A DNA stretch of 64,000 nt from assembly GCF_007830445.1 (NCBI RefSeq), contig NZ_VLKR01000021.1, positions 1 through 64,000 on the forward strand, written 5' to 3'. Source of the stretch: Sphingobacterium siyangense. GTDB taxonomy: Bacteria; Bacteroidota; Bacteroidia; Sphingobacteriales; Sphingobacteriaceae. The notes under the pieces are model-generated. The model was given only the letters and a program-made list of their open reading frames with translations. It was not told the DNA's origin and did no database searches. The position numbers and the translations under genes are program-made. Shown one piece after another: positions 17,935-26,558 of this stretch (position 1 is its first letter; each line of letters opens with the position of its first letter).

Positions 17935-18013
17935 GAAACAACAATATTATCTTTAAAATGTAGTTTCAAAACAACATAATTTAGTTGTATTTGTAATATA
18001 GAAACAACAATAT
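17935..18013 (+). promoter_or_regulatory. Repeated AAACAACA motifs before the truncated ATPase
   Basis: GAAACAACAATAT occurs at 17935-17947 and 18001-18013, with a variant AAAACAACATAAT at 17968-17980; an inverted TTAGTTGTATTTG lies between. The last copy overlaps the ATG at 18012. Such clusters suggest an operator or promoter region. Role unproven. Confidence 0.35.
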
Positions 18014-18302
18014 GGAAACTTTGATCAACTTTCAAGATATTCTTTTGCAGGGCATCAGCAATGATTTCAGGAGATACCTTCATGAAAAAATTAACTGGAA
18101 TCAACGGATGATAGGGATCAAAGGGACACGTGGGGCAGGTAAGACGACGCTTTTATTGCAGCATATGAAATATGACCTGGGCGCATTAAAAGATAAAAGT
18201 CTATATATTGATTGCGGCAGATGGTATAGAAACTGGTTTTGGTGCAAAGATTCCACTACGGTTATTCGGATTTCTATATTAGTATTACCGTTGGATCATT
18301 GA
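18012..18302 (+). pseudogene. 5' fragment of a DUF4143-type AAA ATPase
   Basis: The first ~64 residues fit the start of the AAA_14/DUF4143 family: METLINFQDILLQGISNDF, then MIGIKGTRGAGKTTLLLQHM with an intact Walker A (GTRGAGKT), then LKDKSLYID. After that the frame continues for about 30 residues (CGRWYRNWFWCKDSTTV) with no similarity to the family's expected Walker B region, and stops. No matching rest of the gene follows before the terminator at 18494. It is a broken copy of the same family whose back half is seen at 4322-5089; the two halves are not complementary (about 75 residues would be missing). Confidence 0.75.
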
Positions 18303-18493
18303 TCTTGCTTTCCCACATTCGGACCTTGCATAGATCATGACCCTCTCTGTGCCCATAAAATGACTTTTGAGTTGATAATAAAAGCAAAGCAATTGAATTA
18401 AGAGGAAGTATATGCATTGGGTGAGAGGGGTAACTTTGAGCATTGAATATCCGAAATGACGTATTAGCAGAATAAGTATAAATTGCATAAAAA

Positions 18494-18520
18494 GGGCTGT
18501 CCAATCATTTTGGACAGCCC
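18494..18520. terminator. Rho-independent terminator after susD (minus strand)
   Basis: Perfect 11-bp stem GGGCTGTCCAA / TTGGACAGCCC with a 5-nt loop, followed on the minus strand by CTTTTTATGC. It ends the SusC/SusD transcript. Confidence 0.85.
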
Positions 18521-18570
18521 CGTTTTGAAATTTATCTCCTTTTTGAGATTTATCCCGGCTAATCTCTCGA

Positions 18571-20241
18571 TTAGAAATTACCCTTATTTACATCCCACCA
18601 AAGTCTGGTGCCACCATTGTCAGGTCCGCCCAACAAGGAGATTGCAGATTGTACTTCAGCGGCATTGGTATTGTATTCATTTTGTGGGAACGGTAAACGA
18701 CGAATCTGTATTTTCGTGTCGATCAGTCCACCGCTATTGTTGACAACAACTGGGAATAGACGTGGATATCCTGTGCGGCGGAATTCACTCCATGCTTCTT
18801 GTCCTTCAGGGAAGATCGCCAACCATTTTTGTGTGATAATGCGTTCCAGTTTTTCTTCATTGGATGCCGCATCATCCCATTTGATTGTGATAGCACTTGG
18901 TGAATCTGCGTTATTCTTTGCATTGAAAGGGTCCTCGTAAGCTGCTGCTTTACTTGTGTTGTCATTAAGGTAAGTACTTAAACCAGATGTTACGCCCCAT
19001 TGCGTAAAGGAAGTCTCGATCCCTTTTTCATAGAGCGATTGCGCTGTTCCGCCCGCATTGTTCCAACCTCTAAGCGCAGCTTCTGCACGCAGAAAATAAA
19101 CTTCGGCTGCGGTCATTAATACCGGTGCGGTAGTCGCTACGAAAGTTGGCGTTGTACCTTCGGTATTCAAAGCGGATAGCTTTTGGTATTTGTCCTTTTC
19201 GATACCCTCTGCACCTGTACGGATTCCGATGTATTTACCAGCGAAAGCTGTTGTTGTTTCATCTTTAATGACCGGCGCCATATATTTAGAGATACGAGGG
19301 TCATTTAGTCCCACCATATAAGACGAAAGTGTCGCATTGATACGTGTGTCGGCCCAGTTTTTGGAAATAAACCAAAGCGGGTTGCTGTAGGTTCCGTCTG
19401 TCGGTACAGTGACTTTGAAGTTTTCGCTATTGCTCTCCAATACACCGCCATTTGCCGGATCCAATGCTTTTTCAGCTTGTGTCTTCGCTAATGTTGCGTC
19501 GATTTTAACTAAGCGCATTGCTAGACGGAGACGTAAAGAATTGGCGATTTTCAACCAATTTGCAAATCGGACCTGATTATCTGTATTTGGAAATACAAGA
19601 TCAATCTCATCAATTTTAGCAGCCATTGGACTATCCGCTGTGTAGGATTTGAATGTGGCTACAGCCTCGTCAAGCTCTTTAAAGAAGGCTGCATATACAT
19701 CGGATTGTTTGTCGTAAGGAATGGTATTAGAAGTACCTACTTGACTGTATGGGATCGGGCCATAGATATCCGTAACACGGCTTGCAGCCTCTACTTTGAT
19801 CACCAAAGCGGAACCCCATAAAGCGGGATAGGTCTCGGCAAGTCCATTGCTTTTTAGCTTTTCAATAGATTTAATGACGTCAAGATAAAGGACTTTAAAT
19901 GCTTCACCGTTCCATCCGTTCACCATCGCATAATTCAGGTTATTTTGTCCACTATTGAAAGGTGTAGGAGACATGAAAAATCCCGAAAAAACGTCTGCAT
20001 TCAAGTTTTGTTGAACTTGATAGGAGTTGGGGTCTCCGGCTCCTGAGAAATTGTAAATAGACATTTGGGCTTTTTTGAAAAACGCCACAAGGTCCTGACC
20101 GTCACCTTTTAGGTCTTCATCTGTCAGGCCGATATTATTTTTATTATAGTCTTCGAAATTCTTTGTACAGCTACTCATTGTTCCACCAAGGAGTAAAAGT
20201 GCAAGTGAGAATTTGGCTATATGTTTGTTGTTAAATTTCAT
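18571..20241 (-). CDS. SusD/RagB-family nutrient-binding lipoprotein
   Basis: About 556 aa from ATG 20241 (MKFNNKHIAKFSLALLLLGG, lipobox MSSC). SusD proteins cap a SusC porin on the cell surface and capture oligomers. The pattern matches the SusD-like_2 subgroup: ALVIKVEAASRVTDIYGPIP near residue 165, a TPR-rich body, and the C-terminal WLAIFPEGQEAWSEFRRTGY block. The open frame starts at 20265 inside susC, but the later ATG, just past the susC stop, begins at the signal peptide. It is translated directly after susC. The ligand is unknown; no enzyme gene lies next to the pair. Confidence 0.92.
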   Translation of the reverse strand: MKFNNKHIAKFSLALLLLGGTMSSCTKNFEDYNKNNIGLTDEDLKGDGQDLVAFFKKAQMSIYNFSGAGDPNSYQVQQNLNADVFSGFFMSPTPFNSGQNNLNYAMVNGWNGEAFKVLYLDVIKSIEKLKSNGLAETYPALWGSALVIKVEAASRVTDIYGPIPYSQVGTSNTIPYDKQSDVYAAFFKELDEAVATFKSYTADSPMAAKIDEIDLVFPNTDNQVRFANWLKIANSLRLRLAMRLVKIDATLAKTQAEKALDPANGGVLESNSENFKVTVPTDGTYSNPLWFISKNWADTRINATLSSYMVGLNDPRISKYMAPVIKDETTTAFAGKYIGIRTGAEGIEKDKYQKLSALNTEGTTPTFVATTAPVLMTAAEVYFLRAEAALRGWNNAGGTAQSLYEKGIETSFTQWGVTSGLSTYLNDNTSKAAAYEDPFNAKNNADSPSAITIKWDDAASNEEKLERIITQKWLAIFPEGQEAWSEFRRTGYPRLFPVVVNNSGGLIDTKIQIRRLPFPQNEYNTNAAEVQSAISLLGGPDNGGTRLWWDVNKGNF

Positions 20242-20251
20242 TGTTGATTGT

Positions 20252-23200
20252 TTAGAAAGTTGCATTTAATGTAAGACCATAGTTGCGTGTTGCAGGCATC
20301 ATAAAGATATCCACACCACTCAGTGAATTGCCTGTTGACATCGTTACTTCCGGGTCAAAAGGAGCTTTCTTCGAAATGTAGAATAAGTTTCTACCTACAG
20401 CATTTACACGCAGTTTTTTGAAGAAGCTGTCTCTGATATTAAAGTCATAACCAAATGTCAGTTCGCGCAATCTTACCACAGTTCCATCGTAGATATATTG
20501 ACTACTGACTGGACCCATGCCAGCGGTAGAGGTGTACCATTTTTCGGCGTCTACAGTTGTTACGGCTTGTCCACTTGGTGTAACCCCGTTGATACTAACA
20601 CCGCCGTTGGCCCGAGCATCTCCAGTAGCTTTTGATACACCATAACCGTCCATTAAAGCTTGTGTGACAGACATTACTTGATAATCAAATTTGCCGTCGA
20701 TGAGGAAGCTTAAATTGAAGTTTTTATAATTGAAACTGTTGTTCCAGCCCATTTGCCAGATTGGATTCGAATTTCCTAGCTTAGTATAGTTGCTGTTTTT
20801 TTGAGGGATACCATCGTCTGAAATAAGAATCCTACCTTGGTCATCACGAACAAAATCCAGTCCATAGATATCTCCGAAAGAGCCACCTTCTTCAAGTTTT
20901 GAGGCAAAATTATTGCGACTTTCACCTGTCAGGGTAAATTCCGATATACCATCAGCAAGTTTTACGATTTTGTTTTTGTTGTACGTGAAGTTGATGCTTG
21001 TTGTCCATTTGAAGTTGTCATTTCTGATCGCATCCAAAGACACTAACGCTTCTACCCCTTGGTTTTGGATATCACCGGCATTGATGGCATACTGTTCGTT
21101 GAGTGAAGCATGACTTGCGGCGATTTTGAAGAATTGGTTCGTAGTGTTGGTTTTATAATATGTTACATCCACATTCAGACGGTTGTTCCACATTTTCCAT
21201 TCTGTACCTATTTCCAAAGATTTTGTTTTCTCAGGTTTTAATGTTTTGAGAAATGCAATATCATTGACCGTTAATACCCCATATGCACTCATTGAATTTG
21301 TCAGAAAACTGGTGTATGGAGGTAAGTCATTGCCCACGACAGCATAAGAACCGCGAACCTTGGCCATATTAACAAATGTAGGCAAGTTTAACTTGTCGTT
21401 CAAGACGATGCCCAAACCTGCGGAGGGATAGAAGAAAGATTTTGAATCGGTATAAGCTAATGTACTTGACCAGTCATTCCGGGCAGTCAGATCCAGATAA
21501 ATCCAGTTGTCATAAGCTAAGTTGGCCGATGCAAATACCGATTGTAATTGTCTCCGGTTAGCCGACAAGGTAGAAGTAACAGGAGTTGTTGTGTTCTGAA
21601 TAAAGAACTGATTAGGTATTGTCAGACCGTTTTTGCCTGAGTTGAAGTCTGTTCCTTCTGTTTTCCAGTCCGTGATACTCGTTCCGACCAATCCTGTGAT
21701 CTGGAATTTGTCATTGACATGAAAGTTCATGTTGGCAACGAGGTCTCCGTATTGTTGCGTGATAGTCGTGTTGGTATAGCTATAAGCACCGTTTTCGCGC
21801 GCTAAGATGTGTTGTGTGCCGGCGTAGGCTTTTCTATCCCAAACTTCACTTGTACGATCGAGACTACCGCGAGCTTGGACGCTGATCCATGGCGCTATTT
21901 TGTATTTTGCGCTACCATTCAAGAGGAGACGATTGCGTGTAGAGCGTGTTGAATTGCGGTTTGCAATCCACCAAGGGTTCTGTTGTGTCGTTTCGTCGTC
22001 AGAAAGAGTAAACCAGTTTTGGTCGTACAGATTGCGGCTTGAATCGAAGGTTTCGTAATTTTTATAGTCTGCAATATTTAAGCTGCGAGGCAATAGATAA
22101 GTTCCAACCAATGGGCTATAATAAAAACCTGCGGTAGGTGCGTTATCCAATTTTTGTGTAATGTAGTTGGCACTTCCTTCTACGGTCAATTTATCATCAA
22201 AAAAGTTTGCACTCTCCTTGAGATTAAAATTATGCCTTGTCAGATCGTTTTCCGGAAGTATACCTTTCGCTAGTGTATTGGCATAAGAGAAGTAAGTCTG
22301 ATTCTTTTCGTTACCTCCGGAAAGGGTCAATGAATTGGTGAAGTTGCTTCCCGTGCGGAAAAATTGACCTACATTGTCGTAGTTGGTGCCGTCCGTTTTG
22401 TCGCCCCAGCTAAAAATACTGGTGTTACTGTTTTTGCCACCTGAGCCCTGGCCATATTGGCTTTGAAACTCTGGCGTGGATACAGCTTGTTCAATTTGTG
22501 CACTTGAGGAGAAGTTGATTGTGGTACGGCCTTGTTTACCTGATTTTGTTGTAATCAGGATAACGCCATTGGCAGCTTGGCTACCATATAGTGCTGCCGC
22601 AGATGCTCCTTTTAGTACAGAGATGTTTTCGATATCCTCGGGATTGATTAATGAAATCGGGTCGCCACCATCGCGCTGGCCACCGAAGACATCGTCTGGC
22701 TGGTTTGCTAAAGTCTGGTTGTTGATCGGAACCCCATCGACAACATAAAGGACCTGGTTATTACCGGAAGCCGATTTGTTACCGCGTAAAATAACTTTTG
22801 CTGAACCACCCGGTCCAGAAGAGCTCGAGGCAATGTTAACACCGGCGACTTTACCGTTTAAATTATTAGCCAAGTTGGTGCTTTTAACCTTGTTTAATTC
22901 GTCACCACTGACTTGTTGTGTAGAGTATGTTAATGATTTTTGTGCACGGCTAATACCCAAAGCGGTAACGACCACACTTTCCAGTTGTTGTGTCTGTTCA
23001 TCCAAACTCACCGTTACTGTCGTTTCCCCGGGGCCCAGTGTAACCGTTTTATTTTCGTAACCGACCGTACTGATGTTCAATACGCGGTTTTTGTCATCAA
23101 CATTGATCTGGAATGCACCTTTAATATCCGTAGAACTTGCGTTGGAAGTACCCAATACTTTGATCGTGGCACCTGGAATAGGAGCTTTGGTTTTAGCGTC

Positions 23201-23311
23201 TACAACCGTTCCCTTTATCTGGTTGGTTTGCGCGTGCAATAAAGATGCTGAAAAAAGCATTGTCGGAACAATACCTAGCACCCTTAGTGTAGAGTATAAT
23301 TTGTTATTCAT
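20252..23311 (-). CDS. SusC/RagA-family TonB-linked outer membrane transporter
   Basis: 1019 aa. Signal peptide ending SLLHAQ; a carboxypeptidase-D-like regulatory domain (about 30-105: IKGTVVDAKTKAPIPGATIK); TonB-box-like stretch VVVTALGISRAQKS; plug domain (about 125-245: GKVAGVNIASSSSGPGGSAK, VLYVVDGVPINN); then a 22-strand type barrel ending in the aromatic NATF. It imports what the partner SusD catches, powered by TonB. No sigma/anti-sigma or hybrid two-component gene adjoins, and there is no STN domain, so the regulator must be elsewhere. The substrate is not predictable from the sequence. Confidence 0.95.
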   Translation of the reverse strand: MNNKLYSTLRVLGIVPTMLFSASLLHAQTNQIKGTVVDAKTKAPIPGATIKVLGTSNASSTDIKGAFQINVDDKNRVLNISTVGYENKTVTLGPGETTVTVSLDEQTQQLESVVVTALGISRAQKSLTYSTQQVSGDELNKVKSTNLANNLNGKVAGVNIASSSSGPGGSAKVILRGNKSASGNNQVLYVVDGVPINNQTLANQPDDVFGGQRDGGDPISLINPEDIENISVLKGASAAALYGSQAANGVILITTKSGKQGRTTINFSSSAQIEQAVSTPEFQSQYGQGSGGKNSNTSIFSWGDKTDGTNYDNVGQFFRTGSNFTNSLTLSGGNEKNQTYFSYANTLAKGILPENDLTRHNFNLKESANFFDDKLTVEGSANYITQKLDNAPTAGFYYSPLVGTYLLPRSLNIADYKNYETFDSSRNLYDQNWFTLSDDETTQQNPWWIANRNSTRSTRNRLLLNGSAKYKIAPWISVQARGSLDRTSEVWDRKAYAGTQHILARENGAYSYTNTTITQQYGDLVANMNFHVNDKFQITGLVGTSITDWKTEGTDFNSGKNGLTIPNQFFIQNTTTPVTSTLSANRRQLQSVFASANLAYDNWIYLDLTARNDWSSTLAYTDSKSFFYPSAGLGIVLNDKLNLPTFVNMAKVRGSYAVVGNDLPPYTSFLTNSMSAYGVLTVNDIAFLKTLKPEKTKSLEIGTEWKMWNNRLNVDVTYYKTNTTNQFFKIAASHASLNEQYAINAGDIQNQGVEALVSLDAIRNDNFKWTTSINFTYNKNKIVKLADGISEFTLTGESRNNFASKLEEGGSFGDIYGLDFVRDDQGRILISDDGIPQKNSNYTKLGNSNPIWQMGWNNSFNYKNFNLSFLIDGKFDYQVMSVTQALMDGYGVSKATGDARANGGVSINGVTPSGQAVTTVDAEKWYTSTAGMGPVSSQYIYDGTVVRLRELTFGYDFNIRDSFFKKLRVNAVGRNLFYISKKAPFDPEVTMSTGNSLSGVDIFMMPATRNYGLTLNATF

Positions 23312-23690
23312 ATAGTATATGTGTTATATTCAGTTTTTTATATACATATTTTCATAACGGTGAAATTTCTAATGAAATGGGCTAATTCCATTTAGCATTT
23401 TGGTTAGAAGAGAGGGATATTGAATAATCGGGGGGCAAAATAAATGATTATTTTTTAATAGTGTTTGCTATTCAATACCTTGTTATAGGAAGAAAGAGCC
23501 GTGTGATTTCTCTTAATAAGGGTCTAATTTACTATTGTTGATCAAAAATCAAAAATTTCATGAAACAAAAATGATACAAATCATGTAATTTATGTGTTCA
23601 ATATGTTGATAATCATGTTGATGTGTGTTTTGTCATTTTTTTTACCCGTATTTTAATTAATGAGCTGATATGAATAAAATAAATGTGTTT
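23312..23690. other. Upstream region of the susC/susD pair
   Basis: About 380 bp of AT-rich DNA with no convincing gene. It should contain the susC promoter (minus strand). I see no strong repeat or riboswitch-like structure. Confidence 0.4.
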
Positions 23691-23725
23691 TACCTCAGAT
23701 CAGTCATTTTCTCTGATTTGAGGTA
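23691..23725. terminator. Putative terminator after the EamA transporter gene
   Basis: Stem TACCTCAGATCAG / CTGATTTGAGGTA (13 bp, one wobble pair) with a 9-nt loop, just past the end of the minus-strand ridA-EamA operon. There is no long U-run, so it is only probable. Confidence 0.55.
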
Positions 23726-23750
23726 CGCTAATTCATTCAGGGTATTGTGC

Positions 23751-24674
23751 TTAGCTTTGTGATGGTCTGTGAAATCCCTGTTTTATGTTTGTTAGGTTAA
23801 ATAGGGCGATTGCTATAAGTATAATACCGTATGCTACATATTTGACTGGCGAAACAGGTTCGTTGAAGTAGGTTGCTGCTAAAGTAAATGCGATTAGTGG
23901 ATTGATATAGAGGAGAACGCCAGTCGTTGTCGATGAAATGCCAATGAGTGCATACATGCTCAGGAAAAGGGGGATAATCGTGAATAGCGATGCAATAAGA
24001 AATATCGTGCCCCAAAATAGAGGTTCTGCTGGAATGGCATGATGATTATAGCTAAGTTTGGGGATTACAAACAAGGCACATATGCTAAGCTGTATCAGCA
24101 GTTGGTTGAGTTTGTCGAAACCCGTAGATACCCTTTGTACGATCAGGTAAAAAGCGTAGCAGGTCGCAATAGTAATCGCCCAGAGGACATCGTGTAATGA
24201 ACCATTTGCGAGTAGACATACGCTGCCGAAAGCAATAAAAAGTGCTATTTTTTGCCAGAGGGTCAGTTTCTCCCTGAGTATGAGGTAGGCTCCAGCTGCG
24301 GTGATCAGCGGACAGGTCAGGTAGGCTAAGGCGGCAGATTGGATGCTGATATGGTTGACGGCATAGATATAAGTAAACCAATTTCCAAAGATTAAGGCCG
24401 ACGCGAGCAGCGTAAGGCAGATCTGGCGGAGCTTGCCTGTTTGAGGTAGCAGCTGGAACTTACGGATATCAGCTGCCATGGTTTTTCTGCGGAAAAGCAA
24501 AAGATATATCCAGAGTGCCAGAAGCGCAGTTATTATTCTAAAATACAGAATATCTTCGGCAGGATAATCCCGTATCCATCGTACAGGGATAGACATAAAT
24601 CCCCAGATAAAAGGGGCTAAAAAAGCCGCGAAAAGATATTTTCCGCGGCTTGCTGTTTCGTTGCTGCTTTCCAC
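23751..24674 (-). CDS. EamA-family (DMT) transporter
   Basis: 307 aa, about ten hydrophobic helices in two repeated halves, the layout of drug/metabolite transporters (RhaT/EamA). Typical motifs: AFLAPFIWGFMSIPVRWI in helix 1, IQSAALAYLTCPLITAAGAY in the first half, and STTTGVLLYINPLIAFTLAA in the second. It probably exports or imports a small metabolite across the inner membrane; the substrate cannot be told. It starts 3 bp after the ridA stop, so both are in one operon; a link to RidA chemistry (amino acid or imine stress) is possible but only inferred. Confidence 0.88.
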   Translation of the reverse strand: MESSNETASRGKYLFAAFLAPFIWGFMSIPVRWIRDYPAEDILYFRIITALLALWIYLLLFRRKTMAADIRKFQLLPQTGKLRQICLTLLASALIFGNWFTYIYAVNHISIQSAALAYLTCPLITAAGAYLILREKLTLWQKIALFIAFGSVCLLANGSLHDVLWAITIATCYAFYLIVQRVSTGFDKLNQLLIQLSICALFVIPKLSYNHHAIPAEPLFWGTIFLIASLFTIIPLFLSMYALIGISSTTTGVLLYINPLIAFTLAATYFNEPVSPVKYVAYGIILIAIALFNLTNIKQGFHRPSQS

Positions 24675-24677
24675 GGA

Positions 24678-25064
24678 CTAATCTTTCCAGGCAATGACCG
24701 AAATTTCGACATTGACGTTCTTGGGAAGGGTTTTTACCGCAACACACTCACGTGCTGGTTGGGCCTCTTTAAAATATTCAGCATATACTTCATTGACTAA
24801 TGCAAAATTGCCCATATCACTTAAAAAAATAGAAGCTTTGACAACATCTTCAAAAGTATAGCCGGCATTTGTCAGGATAGCTTCTACATTTTTCAATACC
24901 TGATGAGCTTCGTCTTTTACTCCTGACGAAATCAATTCCATCGTCTCGGGAACAAGGGGGATCTGCCCGGAAACATATAATGTATTGCCTGCTTTGATCG
25001 CCTGATTGTATGGCCCGATTGCTGCAGGTGCTTTGTCAGTATTTAAGATCTCTTTTTTTGACAT
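24678..25064 (-). CDS. ridA: RidA-family enamine/imine deaminase
   Basis: 128 aa, full length. RidA hydrolyses reactive 2-aminoacrylate and related imines released by PLP enzymes such as threonine dehydratase. The family signature is complete: GPYNQAIKAGNTLYVSGQIP, then EAHQVLKNVEAILTNAGYTF, VVKASIFLSDMGNFALVNEV and PARECVAVKTLPKNVNVEIS, with the conserved Arg in PARE. It is the middle gene of a minus-strand operon: a 43-aa membrane protein lies 12 bp upstream, the EamA transporter 3 bp downstream. Confidence 0.95.
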   Translation of the reverse strand: MSKKEILNTDKAPAAIGPYNQAIKAGNTLYVSGQIPLVPETMELISSGVKDEAHQVLKNVEAILTNAGYTFEDVVKASIFLSDMGNFALVNEVYAEYFKEAQPARECVAVKTLPKNVNVEISVIAWKD

Positions 25065-25076
25065 GGATGACTGTGT

Positions 25077-25208
25077 TTAGGATGTAAAAAATATTTTATA
25101 GATCAGCCCCAATAAAAACACAAGAATGGCCGTTGCATTAATGATATGCATGGCTTTAATACTGCTATTGCTGGGACGATCCGGATTGCGCTTTCTGAAA
25201 AAGTACAT
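25077..25208 (-). CDS. Small membrane protein upstream of ridA
   Basis: 43 aa: MYFFRKRNPDRPSNSSIKAM followed by a single membrane helix (HIINATAILVFLLGLIYKIF) and stop. The basic N-terminus before the helix predicts a cytoplasmic N-terminus. It is short, but the frame is clean, starts with ATG and ends 12 bp before ridA, and the sequence resembles small Sphingobacteriaceae membrane proteins that I think are called DUF6728 (from memory, not checked). Function unknown. Confidence 0.65.
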   Translation of the reverse strand: MYFFRKRNPDRPSNSSIKAMHIINATAILVFLLGLIYKIFFTS

Positions 25209-25365
25209 GGAACTAAGGTACAACAGTAAATTAGAAAGTTAAAATGAAAAGATCAAAAATTTTGAAAGAATTTCCAATAAACTATGAAACAAAATCTTGC
25301 GCAAGTGATTGGTTTTTTTGAATTTTGGTAACTTGGTAAGTGAAATAGAATTTAATAGAAATTAT

Positions 25366-26472
25366 ATGAATAAGCTAGCATTAATTGGGGGTAAAATATA
25401 TACAGGCGACGCGATTTTGGAACAAAAAGCATTGCTGATCAGCGAAGGTAAAATTGATGGGATCGTCAATGATCAAGAGGTGCCCGCGGATTATGTTAGT
25501 TATCCGATTAACGGCGCTAATATTTGTGCTGGGTTGATCGATCTGCAATTGTATGGTGACGGATCGGACTTGTATTCCGCCGAGCGTAGTGTAGCCTCCT
25601 TGGAGCGTATCGCGGAGGGCTTGGTCCGTAAAGGGACAACCTCTTTTATGTTGACGCTGGCGACCAATACGATTCCCGTATTTAAGGACGCCATTCGGGT
25701 GGCAGAAGACTTCCGGCATAATGCATTTTTAGGACTGCATTTGGAAGGTCCTTTCCTGAATCCGAAAAAAAGAGGGGCTCATCCTGCAGAATTAATTATC
25801 AAGCCTACAAAGGAAAGGATTGAAGATCTTTTGGCGGGAAATCAGGTCGTCAAGATGATGACTATAGCACCTGAATGCATAGCGGACGATGTCCTGAAGT
25901 ACCTGCAGGGCTATGGCTTATTGCTGAGTGCAGGTCATAGTGATGCGACTTTTGAGGAAGGGACCCATGGTTATGATCTGGGGATTCCAACAAGTACCCA
26001 CCTGTTTAATGCCATGTCGCCTTTACACCATCGCGAAGTAGGGCTTGTTGGCGCAATTTTTAATCATCCGACAGCGCAAGCAAGTATTATTGTGGATGGA
26101 CATCACGTAAGCTTTGAAGCGGTAAAGATCGCAAAAAGGCAAATGGGAGATCGGTTGTTTATGATTACCGATGCTGTAGCCGCTTGCGATAAAGATATCT
26201 ATCAGCATATATTGAACGATGGGTATTATTCGTTGCCAGACGGTACTATTTCAGGAGCTGCAATTTCCTTGCTGGAGGGGATAAAAAATGCTGTACAAAA
26301 GGTAGGGATACCACTCGATGAAGCGATCCGGATGGCTACAGTGTATCCGGCAAACCTTTTAAAGCGAGCGGATATCGGAAATCTCAATCATGGAAGCACA
26401 GCCAATGTCATTGCCTTTAACGACGACTTTCAATTGGAGCAGGTGATCTTCAACGGTGAGTTAAAACGCTGA
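25366..26472 (+). CDS. nagA: N-acetylglucosamine-6-phosphate deacetylase
   Basis: 368 aa from ATG 25366. Converts GlcNAc-6-P to GlcN-6-P plus acetate. Amidohydrolase-type barrel: GLIDLQLYGDGSDLYS near residue 60, metal-binding Glu in LHLEGPFLNPKKRGAH (about 125), AGHSDATFEEG (about 193), STHLFNAMSPLHHREVGLVG and the catalytic Asp in FMITDAVAA. The frame is open to 25309, but the residues before MNKLALIGGKIY do not fit. It would take up the product of MurQ, encoded 24 kb away, so it probably serves the peptidoglycan locus downstream as well as general amino-sugar recycling. Confidence 0.93.
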   Translation: MNKLALIGGKIYTGDAILEQKALLISEGKIDGIVNDQEVPADYVSYPINGANICAGLIDLQLYGDGSDLYSAERSVASLERIAEGLVRKGTTSFMLTLATNTIPVFKDAIRVAEDFRHNAFLGLHLEGPFLNPKKRGAHPAELIIKPTKERIEDLLAGNQVVKMMTIAPECIADDVLKYLQGYGLLLSAGHSDATFEEGTHGYDLGIPTSTHLFNAMSPLHHREVGLVGAIFNHPTAQASIIVDGHHVSFEAVKIAKRQMGDRLFMITDAVAACDKDIYQHILNDGYYSLPDGTISGAAISLLEGIKNAVQKVGIPLDEAIRMATVYPANLLKRADIGNLNHGSTANVIAFNDDFQLEQVIFNGELKR

Positions 26473-26558
26473 TACATTTCGGAGAAGATTGGCCGGGATT
26501 GACTAATATTATATGTATCTTCGTTCGTTATTTTGAAAAAACACTATTCTATAGATTG

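Noticed and set aside
4322..18302. The idea that the two DUF4143 fragments are halves of one gene split by a large insertion
   Set aside because: The front fragment is downstream of the back fragment, about 75 residues would be missing, and core genes (lipB, hflX, recG) lie between.
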